From contig JAEZFE010000123.1 in NCBI GenBank assembly GCA_023437865.1, forward strand, positions 1-6,434: a stretch of DNA of 6,434 nucleotides, read 5' to 3'. This DNA is from Pseudomonadota bacterium (GTDB lineage: Bacteria > Pseudomonadota > Alphaproteobacteria > Rhodospirillales > Magnetospirillaceae). Below the pieces are notes generated by a model that was given only the letters and a program-made list of their open reading frames with translations, did no database searches and was not told the origin of the DNA. Below are positions 1-6,434 of the stretch, piece after piece (the stretch's first letter is position 1; every line of letters starts with the position of its first letter). A program made the translations under genes and the position numbers.

Positions 1-1362
<1,362 letters not shown>

Positions 1363-1365
1363 GCC

Positions 1366-1914
1366 ATGGCCAAGCGCCCCAGCAACGCCCGGGTGGTGCT
1401 GCTGTCGCTGGCGGCGCTCGCCGTCATGATCGGCATGGTCGCCGCCTCGGTGCCGCTATACCAGCTGTTCTGCCGGGTCACCGGTTACGGCGGCACCCCA
1501 CAGATTGCCAAGGCCGCCCCCGGCGCGGTCACCGGCCGCCCGATCACGGTGCGCTTCGACGCCTCCGTCGCCAAGGACGTGCCCTGGCGGTTCGAGCCGG
1601 TCACCCGCCAGATCAAGACCACCTTGGGCGAGCAGGTGCTGACCGTCTATCGCGCCACCAACACCGGCCCCGAAGCCGTGGTGGGCACCGCCACCTTCAA
1701 CGTCACGCCTGAGAAGGCCGGGCGCTACTTCAACAAGATCGAGTGTTTCTGCTTCTCGGAGCAGCGGATCGAGCCGGGCCAGAGCATCGACATGCCGGTC
1801 ACCTTCTTCGTGGACCCCAGCCTCGCCGACGATCCCTATTCCAGCGAGGTCCGCACCATCACGCTGTCGTACACGTTCTTTCGAAAACCCGAAAGGCAGG
1901 GACCACCGTCATGA
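1366..1914 (+). CDS. ctaG: Cytochrome c oxidase assembly protein CtaG/Cox11 (CuB chaperone)
   Basis: Cox11/CtaG is an inner-membrane protein whose periplasmic domain delivers copper to the CuB site of subunit I. The 182 residues are a normal bacterial length. A short cytoplasmic N-terminus is followed by one membrane segment (about residues 10-30). Next come the conserved LYQLFC-TGYGGT stretch with Cys36 and the immunoglobulin-like domain carrying the copper motif CFCF (Cys127 and Cys129) within YFNKIECFCF. The conserved MPVTFFVDP segment follows at about 144-152. The ATG lies 3 nt after the ctaD stop, with a weak purine stretch (GCGGCGGA) at 1351-1358 as its likely ribosome site. Its end overlaps ctaE by 4 nt, so translation is probably coupled. 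All copper residues are intact, which contrasts with the altered CuB site in the neighbouring subunit I. The ctaB gene often found between ctaD and ctaG is absent. Confidence 0.95.
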   Translation: MAKRPSNARVVLLSLAALAVMIGMVAASVPLYQLFCRVTGYGGTPQIAKAAPGAVTGRPITVRFDASVAKDVPWRFEPVTRQIKTTLGEQVLTVYRATNTGPEAVVGTATFNVTPEKAGRYFNKIECFCFSEQRIEPGQSIDMPVTFFVDPSLADDPYSSEVRTITLSYTFFRKPERQGPPS

Positions 1915-2726
1915 GCAACGGGCACGCGACCACGCCCGGCCACGCGCCGGCACACCCCTACCACCTGGTCAATCCCAGCCCCTGGCCGTTCGTCGGCTCG
2001 GTGGCGGCTTTCGTCACCGCCTATGGCGCGGTGACCTATTTCCACGCGCGCGACAAGCCGTGGCTGTTGGTCGCCGGCCTGCTGCTGGTGCTGCTGACCA
2101 TGGCGCTGTGGTGGCGCGACGTGATCCGCGAGGCCCAGGTCGAGAAGGCCCACACCGAGGTGGTGCGCCACGGCCTGCGCGTCGGCATGGGGCTGTTCAT
2201 CACCTCGGAGGTGATGTTCTTCGTCGCCTTCTTCTGGGCGTTCTTCAACGCCGCGCTGGGGGTCAATCCGTCGGTCAGCCAATGGCCGCCGGCCAACATC
2301 CAGCCCATGCACACCTGGACGCTGCCGTTCATCAACACCCTCATCCTGCTGAGTTCGGGTTTCGCGGTGAACTGGGCTCACCATGCCGTGCGCGAAAATC
2401 ACCGTGGCAAGATCAAGCTGGGCCTGCTGATCGCTGTCCTGCTCGGCACGATCTTCCTGGGCGTGCAAATTTACGAGTACGGCGAGGCCACTTTCGGCTT
2501 CAAGGACGGCGTCTATCCGTCGGTGTTCTACATGGCCACCGGCTTCCACGGCTTCCACGTCTTCGTCGGCGTGTGCTTCCTGGCCGTGTGCCTGCTACGC
2601 GCCATGCGCGGCGACTTCACGCCCCGCCACCACGTCGGCTTCGAAGCCGCCGCGTGGTACTGGCACTTCGTCGACGTGGTCTGGCTGTTTCTGTTCGTCT
2701 GGGTCTATTGGTGGGGCAATAGCTGA
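1911..2726 (+). CDS. ctaE: Cytochrome c oxidase subunit III
   Basis: Subunit III is a seven-helix membrane protein that binds subunit I and lipid near the D-channel entrance and stabilises turnover. The 271 residues are full length. The N-terminus carries HPYHLVNPSPWP. WWRDVIREA is at about 67-75. Glu100 in TSEVMFF corresponds to the conserved carboxylate of helix III. WPP at about 125-127, NTLILLSSG at 142-150, MATGFHGFHVFVG at 208-220 and the C-terminal GFEAAAWYWHFVDVVWLF are all family signatures. Membrane segments fall at roughly 27-45, 50-68, 92-113, 137-157, 167-187, 205-229 and 250-268. The start at 1911 was chosen because it begins the homologous protein, overlaps the ctaG stop as ATGA, and has AGGCAGGG about nine bases upstream. 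The same frame is open further upstream inside ctaG, but that extension is not family-like. Its stop abuts the stop of the convergent lipoprotein gene. Confidence 0.96.
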   Translation: MSNGHATTPGHAPAHPYHLVNPSPWPFVGSVAAFVTAYGAVTYFHARDKPWLLVAGLLLVLLTMALWWRDVIREAQVEKAHTEVVRHGLRVGMGLFITSEVMFFVAFFWAFFNAALGVNPSVSQWPPANIQPMHTWTLPFINTLILLSSGFAVNWAHHAVRENHRGKIKLGLLIAVLLGTIFLGVQIYEYGEATFGFKDGVYPSVFYMATGFHGFHVFVGVCFLAVCLLRAMRGDFTPRHHVGFEAAAWYWHFVDVVWLFLFVWVYWWGNS

Positions 2727-3137
2727 TCAGGGAAAGTTGCTGTCCGAGGTGCGCGGCTCGGTCAGGTGCAGATCCCGTTCCGAAACCAGGCAGGCCGCGC
2801 CATCACCGCGCGTCCTGCCACCCAACGGCTTGGCGATGGCGTTGACCATGCAGGTCTGCGAGCACGCCTCGGCGCAGATTTCGATCTGGTTGTCCCACTT
2901 CTCGGTAGTGCCAAGATCCACATAGCCGTGCATCTTGCGGATGTCGGCCTCGGAATAGAGCCCCGCCACCGCGCGGGGATACTCCGCCAGCATCCAGCTG
3001 GTGGAGATGTCCGAACAGCCGCAATTGGCGACCAGCCCCATGAACCGCCCGATCCGGTTGGCCGAAGCCGGCTGATCCGGCGGCGGCAGAGCGCAGGCGG
3101 AGAGTACGGCGGCGAGCAGGACGGTGACGCGCTTCAT
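2727..3137 (-). CDS. Cysteine-rich putative lipoprotein of unknown function
   Basis: The 136-residue product begins with a lipoprotein signal peptide: MKR, a hydrophobic stretch at about 4-13 and the lipobox L-S-A-C with the lipidated cysteine at position 15. Residue +2 is Ala, not Asp, so by the E. coli Lol rule it would go to the outer membrane (inference). The mature part has six further cysteines: a CxC pair at 39 and 41, an evenly spaced Cys88-x3-Cys92-x3-Cys96, and Cys116. Six cysteines would allow three disulfides or a metal site in the periplasm. The frame is open upstream to 3239, but the ATG at 3137 gives the signal peptide and lies 4 nt after the stop of the preceding small gene, which suggests translational coupling. 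I do not recognise the family. The coding call rests on the lipobox, operon position and compact arrangement. Confidence 0.78.
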   Translation of the reverse strand: MKRVTVLLAAVLSACALPPPDQPASANRIGRFMGLVANCGCSDISTSWMLAEYPRAVAGLYSEADIRKMHGYVDLGTTEKWDNQIEICAEACSQTCMVNAIAKPLGGRTRGDGAACLVSERDLHLTEPRTSDSNFP

Positions 3138-3141
3138 GCCG

Positions 3142-3378
3142 TCAATATGGGCAGTTTTGCCGCCCGCAAGGCCCCAATTTCGGCGAACGGTAGGTGCCAC
3201 ACGTCCGGCACTTGACCAGATCGTGCACGCTTTCGCCATTGTCCACCGGCTGGAAGCGCGGCTTTTCCGCCTCGCGCTGCTCCTTGCGGGCGCGCAATTC
3301 GGCGACCCGGCCCAGGTATTTGAACCCGAACCAGATAATGGCGACGAGGACGATGGTGAGGAGGATCTTGACGAACAT
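3142..3378 (-). CDS. Small membrane-anchored protein with four-cysteine zinc-ribbon-like tail
   Basis: This is a 78-residue protein. Residues 2-19 form one hydrophobic membrane segment. They are followed by a charged, Arg/Glu/Lys-rich linker (about 24-42) that is probably helical. The C-terminal tail holds Cys57-x2-Cys60-Gly and Cys71-x4-Cys76, ending NCPY. The four cysteines look like a small zinc ribbon or knuckle. The plan (N-terminal helix, basic linker, CxxCG tail) resembles the small PP0621-type membrane proteins, but I cannot confirm membership. The positive-inside rule puts the linker and cysteines in the cytoplasm. The gene lies 41 nt after the S49 peptidase stop and 4 nt before the lipoprotein start, all on the same strand. 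No clear Shine-Dalgarno sequence precedes the ATG at 3378. Function unknown. Confidence 0.75.
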   Translation of the reverse strand: MFVKILLTIVLVAIIWFGFKYLGRVAELRARKEQREAEKPRFQPVDNGESVHDLVKCRTCGTYRSPKLGPCGRQNCPY

Positions 3379-3419
3379 GGGGGCGGAGTTTGGACCGCAG
3401 CCCGCAGGCGGTCAATGGG

Positions 3420-4277
3420 CTAGAGCCCCCAGCGCCCCCAGGCCATCCGCTCCTCGATGGCAGCCATCAAATCGGGGGCAAGATTGGACGGCAGGCCCAG
3501 CCAGCGGCGCCAGCCGCCGCGCCGGGCGCCCACCAGCCGCAGCCGCACCTTCTCGCCATAGCGGGCCCGCATGATCGAGCGGATATCGCCCAAGGAATCC
3601 ACCAGCCCGTTCGCCACCGCTTGCCGCCCGGTCCAGATATCGCCGTTGAACAGGGCGGCCTCGTCGCCCACCAACTTGCCGGCACGGCGGGTACGCACCC
3701 AATCCTTGAAGCCGTCATGAATGTCGGCCTGCAACGCCTCCAGCCGGGCGATATCTTCGGCTTTCTCGGGCAGGAACGGGTCGAGCAGGCGCTTGCGCTC
3801 GCCCTGGGTGTGGACGCGGCGCTCGATGCCGAGGCGGGCGATGGCCTCGGTGAAGCCGAAACCGGCGGAAACCACGCCGATGGAGCCAACAATGGAGCTG
3901 GGATCGGCGATAATCTCGTCCGCCGCCGCCGCCAGCCAATCACCGCCCGACGCCGCCACGTCCTCGACGAAGGCAATGACGGGGACGCGCTTTTCTTCGG
4001 CGTGCTGGCGGATGCGTTGGCCGATCAGCGACGATTGCACCGGCGAGCCGCCCGGCGAATTGATCACCAGCGCCACCGCCGCCAGCCGCTTGGGTGCGAA
4101 CGCCGCCTTCAGCACCCCGGCCTGGTTGGCGAGGTTGATGCCGCCGCGCACCATGCCTCCGCCGGCGGCGATCAGCCCGCTCATCCGCACCACGCTGACC
4201 AGCGGCGGCGGGTTGGTGACGCGTTCAATCAGGCTGGCGAAGGTGTCGGCGATATCCATGCCCCAGACATAGCGCAC
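3420..4277 (-). CDS. S49 family serine peptidase (SppA/SohB-like)
   Basis: S49 peptidases use a Ser-Lys dyad; SppA relatives degrade signal peptides and membrane-derived fragments. In the 285-residue reading, the INSPGGS motif (72-78) forms the oxyanion region. The nucleophile is Ser110 in VAASGGDWLA. SSIVGSIGVVSAG is at 127-139. Lys162 in the QGERKRLLDPF context matches the B. subtilis SppA-type general base Lys. The conserved WTGRQAVANGLVD stretch is at 215-227. One catalytic domain is present, as in short SppA/SohB forms, unlike the duplicated E. coli SppA. No signal peptide or membrane helix is visible at the N-terminus, so it may be cytoplasmic or peripherally bound. The first start is GTG at 4277; ATG at 4259 (residue 7) is an alternative, and neither has a clear ribosome site. 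It follows the AraC gene by 17 nt and leads a probable three-gene unit with the two small cysteine proteins. Confidence 0.9.
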   Translation of the reverse strand: MRYVWGMDIADTFASLIERVTNPPPLVSVVRMSGLIAAGGGMVRGGINLANQAGVLKAAFAPKRLAAVALVINSPGGSPVQSSLIGQRIRQHAEEKRVPVIAFVEDVAASGGDWLAAAADEIIADPSSIVGSIGVVSAGFGFTEAIARLGIERRVHTQGERKRLLDPFLPEKAEDIARLEALQADIHDGFKDWVRTRRAGKLVGDEAALFNGDIWTGRQAVANGLVDSLGDIRSIMRARYGEKVRLRLVGARRGGWRRWLGLPSNLAPDLMAAIEERMAWGRWGL

Positions 4278-4294
4278 TCGAAGGATTTGGCAAG

Positions 4295-5065
4295 CTAGCC
4301 GAAATAGGCTGATGGCGGGCAGCCCAGCGCCTTGCGGAACATGGCGGAGAACGCACTGGGGCTATCATAGCCCAGGTCCAGCGCCACGTTCAGCACCGGC
4401 TCGCCGCGCGCCAGCCGGGCCAGCGCCTCGATCAGCCGCATCTGCTGGCGCCAGCGGCCAAAGCTCATGCCTACGGAAGACACGAAGGCGCGGGCGGCGC
4501 TGCGCTCGCTCAGCCCCGCCCACCGCGCCCAGTCAGCCAGAGGGCGCGCATCCGCCGGGTCGGCCTGCAACGCATGACAGATGCGGGCGATGCGTGGCTC
4601 GACCGGCATGGGCAGGTGCAGCGGCTGGACTTCGAGGAAGCGGATTTCCTCCACCGCCAGTTCCAGCACCTGCAGGTCGCGCGGCGTCGGCGCTGCCTGA
4701 TCCACCGCCAGCGCCGCCAAGATCAACTCGCGCAGCAGGGCCGAAACGGCCACCACCAGGCATTCAGCCGGCAGGTGGGCGGCACGATCGGGGGCGATGA
4801 ACAGCGTGCGCATGCGCACCGCTCCCGCCATGGCGATCCAGTGTTCCACCCCGGCGGGCACCCAGACGCCGCGCGTTGGCGGAACCACCCAGGTGCCGTG
4901 ATCGGTGCACACCGTCATCGCCCCCGATACCGCGTGGATCAATTGCGCGCGGTCGTGGGAGTGACGCTCGACCCGAGTGCCGTCGGCATAATCGATCGCG
5001 CAGGCGAGCACCGGCAGCCGCGCACGCTCGATGCGGTCGAAAATGTCCGAATCACGACGATCCAT
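4295..5065 (-). CDS. AraC-family regulator with N-terminal cupin (NimR-like)
   Basis: This is a 256-residue DNA-binding regulator. Residues about 30-90 form an AraC-type cupin ligand domain (RHSHDRAQLIHAVSGAMTV, then VPPTRGVWVPAGVEH). Residues about 157-256 carry the two helix-turn-helix motifs: PLADWARWAGLSERSAARAF with GMSFGRWRQQMRL, then NVALDLGYDSPSAFSAMFRKALG ending SAYF. The combined signature matches the subgroup that includes E. coli NimR (YeaM), which controls the adjacent MFS exporter NimT. This one is also divergent from an MFS gene, so control of that transporter is the likely job. The frame is open to an ATG at 5113, but that start would leave only 28 bp to the MFS start. The ATG at 5065 begins the protein where relatives do and leaves 76 bp for promoters. 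No good Shine-Dalgarno site supports either choice. The ligand is unknown. Confidence 0.88.
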   Translation of the reverse strand: MDRRDSDIFDRIERARLPVLACAIDYADGTRVERHSHDRAQLIHAVSGAMTVCTDHGTWVVPPTRGVWVPAGVEHWIAMAGAVRMRTLFIAPDRAAHLPAECLVVAVSALLRELILAALAVDQAAPTPRDLQVLELAVEEIRFLEVQPLHLPMPVEPRIARICHALQADPADARPLADWARWAGLSERSAARAFVSSVGMSFGRWRQQMRLIEALARLARGEPVLNVALDLGYDSPSAFSAMFRKALGCPPSAYFG

Positions 5066-5141
5066 GGCGCAACACCGCGCGACTGCCAAACCCACCCTCT
5101 CATAGCATGGCATTCCGCTTAATCAATAGGAGCATGCAGCC
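5066..5141. promoter_or_regulatory. Divergent control region between regulator and transporter
   Basis: This 76-bp gap separates the AraC-family gene and the MFS gene and must hold at least the transporter promoter. The part from 5096 to 5130 is richer in A and T than the surrounding coding DNA. A Shine-Dalgarno sequence AGGAG at 5128-5132 lies nine bases before the MFS ATG. AGCATG occurs twice, at 5104-5109 and 5131-5136, a 27-bp period that could be coincidental. No confident -35/-10 pair or operator could be assigned by eye. Confidence 0.45.
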
Positions 5142-6320
5142 ATGTCCCCCAGCCGGCGACGATTGGTCGCCTTTCTGAACGTGGGTCACGCATTGGACCA
5201 TCTGGTCATGCTGATCCTTCCCACCGTGGCCCTGGCGCTGACCAGCCAGTTCGCGCTGGGCTACGGCGAGGTGCTGGCGCTGTCGCTGGGCGGCTTCATC
5301 GCCTTCGGCGCCGGCGCCCTGCCCGCCGGCTGGCTGGGCGACCGCTGGAGCCGCCATGCCATGATGGTGGTGTTCTTCATCGGCACCGGCCTCGCCACCA
5401 TGGCCTGCGCCCTGGCCGATGGTCCGCTGGCATTGGCGGCAGGCCTGACCGCAATCGGCCTGTTCGGCTCCATCTACCACCCCATCGGCAACGCCATGCT
5501 GGTGACCACCCGCGAGGGCATGGGGCGCACCCTGGGCGTGAACGGCCTGTGGGGCAATATGGGACTGGCGTCGGCGGCGTTGCTGGCCGGCGGCCTGATG
5601 CAGGTGTGGGGATGGCGGGCCGCCTTCCTGGTGCCGGGCGCCCTGATAGTGGCGGTGGGCATCGCCTATGCCTTACTGGTCCGCGACCCCGGCCCGGCCA
5701 GCCCGGCGCCGGCCCGTCACGGCATCGCCACCCGCGCCGACATGGTGCGGCTGTTCGCGGTGCTGATGGCTTCGACCGCCATCGGTGGCCTGATCTTCAA
5801 CGCCGCGGTGATCTCCATGCCCAAGCTCGTCCAGGAGCGCCTGCCCGACCTCGCCGATTCGGCGGCGGGCATCGGCGGCGTGGTCTCGGCCATCTATGCC
5901 CTGGCGGCGGTAGCCCAGTTGGTGACCGGCCCGCTGATCGACCGCTTCAGCCTGCGCCGGGTGTTGTTCACCGTAGTGGCCGCCCAGCCGCCGCTGCTGT
6001 TGGCCGCCGGCTTCACCATGGGATGGGGCATGGCCGCCGTGGTGACCGCCGCGCTGTTCGCGGTGTTCGGCCAGATCCCGGTCAACGAGGCCATGGTGGG
6101 CCGCTACGTCTCGGACGGGTGGCGGTCGCGGGTCTACGCCCTGCGCTATCTGGTGTCGTTCGGCGCCAGCGCGGTGGCCATTCCGCTGGTGGGCTTCCTG
6201 CACGCCAAAGGCGGCTTCACCGAACTGTTCATCGTTCTGGCCGGAGCGGCGCTGGCCATGGCGGCAGTGGTGCTGGCCTTTCCCGCCGAACGGCCGATCG
6301 AAGCCGAAGTGGCGCCCTAA
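5142..6320 (+). CDS. Major facilitator superfamily transporter, probable drug/metabolite exporter
   Basis: This is a 392-residue, proline- and glycine-rich membrane protein with the length and hydrophobicity of a 12-helix MFS carrier. MFS motif A lies between helices 2 and 3 (GWLGDRWSRHAMM, about 63-75, with Asp67, Arg68 and Arg71). A degenerate copy in the second half (GPLIDRFSLRR, about 263-273) marks the internal duplication. The central cytoplasmic loop is at about 181-200. NVGHALDHLVMLILP at the N-terminus and IGLFGSIYHPIGNAM (about 105-119) recall the Fsr-like (fosmidomycin resistance) branch rather than the CynX-like NimT, but the substrate cannot be read from the sequence. The ATG at 5142 has AGGAG nine bases upstream. 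It is divergent from an AraC-family regulator, and induction by that regulator is the natural hypothesis. Its TAA stop overlaps a convergent gene by 4 bp. Confidence 0.92.
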   Translation: MSPSRRRLVAFLNVGHALDHLVMLILPTVALALTSQFALGYGEVLALSLGGFIAFGAGALPAGWLGDRWSRHAMMVVFFIGTGLATMACALADGPLALAAGLTAIGLFGSIYHPIGNAMLVTTREGMGRTLGVNGLWGNMGLASAALLAGGLMQVWGWRAAFLVPGALIVAVGIAYALLVRDPGPASPAPARHGIATRADMVRLFAVLMASTAIGGLIFNAAVISMPKLVQERLPDLADSAAGIGGVVSAIYALAAVAQLVTGPLIDRFSLRRVLFTVVAAQPPLLLAAGFTMGWGMAAVVTAALFAVFGQIPVNEAMVGRYVSDGWRSRVYALRYLVSFGASAVAIPLVGFLHAKGGFTELFIVLAGAALAMAAVVLAFPAERPIEAEVAP

Positions 6321-6434
6321 AAGAGCGCCCCGACGCGCCGCAGAACGTCGTCGGCCTGATCGGTATAGGTGCCGTCCGGATGGTGCAGCAGCAGGCCGGG
6401 CAGCACCTCCAGCGGCGTCTTGGCATCCTTGCGG
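6317..6434 (-). CDS. C-terminal fragment of an unidentified protein, possibly a TrmN6-like methyltransferase
   Basis: The last 38 codons and TAG stop of a gene that enters the window from the right edge. The visible tail includes TPLEVLPGLLLHHPDGTYT and ends with VLRRVGALF. The 'PGLLLHHPDGTYT...A..VLR.GAL' pattern resembles, from memory, the C-terminus of alphaproteobacterial tRNA1(Val) adenine-N6 methyltransferase-like proteins, but 38 residues without the catalytic NPPY motif cannot settle this. The gene converges on the MFS gene, and the two stop codons overlap in the bases CTAA. No terminator stem with a T-run was seen between them. Confidence 0.5.
   Translation of the reverse strand, partial: RKDAKTPLEVLPGLLLHHPDGTYTDQADDVLRRVGALF

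Noticed and set aside
1743..1910. Upstream extension of the ctaE frame inside ctaG
   Set aside because: The extra residues do not resemble subunit III and overlap the conserved CtaG copper domain; the ATG at 1911 with its ribosome site is the better start.
1836..2558. Open - strand frame opposite ctaE
   Set aside because: His/Gln/Arg-rich antisense translation with no membrane or domain pattern; ctaE is certain.
3390..4298. Open + strand frame of about 300 codons opposite the S49 peptidase
   Set aside because: Low-complexity Ala/Gly/His/Arg translation, antisense to a gene with clear catalytic motifs.
5066..5113. N-terminal extension of the AraC-family regulator to an ATG at 5113
   Set aside because: It would leave only 28 bp for a divergent promoter and adds 16 residues that do not look like the family start. 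It is not fully excluded.
4574..5122. Open + strand frame opposite the AraC-family gene
   Set aside because: No recognisable motif; it mirrors a regulator with clear cupin and HTH signatures.
5104..5136. Repeated AGCATG as an AraC-type operator
   Set aside because: Two 6-bp matches 27 bp apart, one overlapping the region just before the start codon, are too weak to call an operator.
6311..6329. Short inverted repeat GGCGC...GCGCC at the MFS 3' end as a terminator
   Set aside because: Only a 5-bp stem with a 9-nt loop and no T-run; expected by chance in GC-rich DNA.

Overview
The window is about two-thirds GC by eye, densely packed with genes on both strands, and reads as an alphaproteobacterial chromosome. 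The protein sequences suggest Rhodospirillales, and one unusual feature of the oxidase points to Magnetospirillum. That placement is an inference from protein similarity, because no rRNA or other marker is present. No tRNA, rRNA, CRISPR, insertion sequence or phage gene was seen.

Region 1 (1-2726, + strand) is a terminal-oxidase operon: a 5'-truncated ctaD (subunit I of an aa3-type haem-copper oxidase), ctaG (Cox11-type CuB chaperone) and ctaE (subunit III). The genes are nearly contiguous: 3 nt separate ctaD and ctaG, and ctaG and ctaE share an ATGA overlap. The most striking point in the window is in ctaD. The normally invariant His-His pair that supplies two of the three CuB ligands (bovine H290/H291) reads His-Ile at 673-678, while every other catalytic residue that can be checked is intact. 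A haem-copper family protein without cytochrome c oxidase activity, the 'cytochrome a1-like hemoprotein', was described from Magnetospirillum magnetotacticum, and as I recall it also lacks a CuB histidine. This locus may encode that type of protein.

Region 2 (2727-4277, - strand) meets ctaE stop codon to stop codon. Read in its own direction it holds a short S49 (SppA/SohB-like) peptidase, a 78-residue membrane-anchored protein with a four-cysteine zinc-ribbon-like tail, and a 136-residue cysteine-rich lipoprotein. They look like one transcription unit. The last two have no function I can name.

Region 3 (4295-6320) is a divergent pair: an AraC-family regulator with an N-terminal cupin domain (- strand) and a 12-helix MFS transporter (+ strand), separated by a 76-bp control region if the regulator starts at 5065. 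The arrangement resembles the NimR/NimT regulator-exporter plan. The regulator also lies immediately upstream of the peptidase gene on the same strand, so read-through into region 2 is possible.

Region 4 (6317-6434, - strand) is the last 38 codons of a gene that converges on the MFS gene with a 4-bp overlap. It may be a TrmN6-like methyltransferase, but the identification is tentative.
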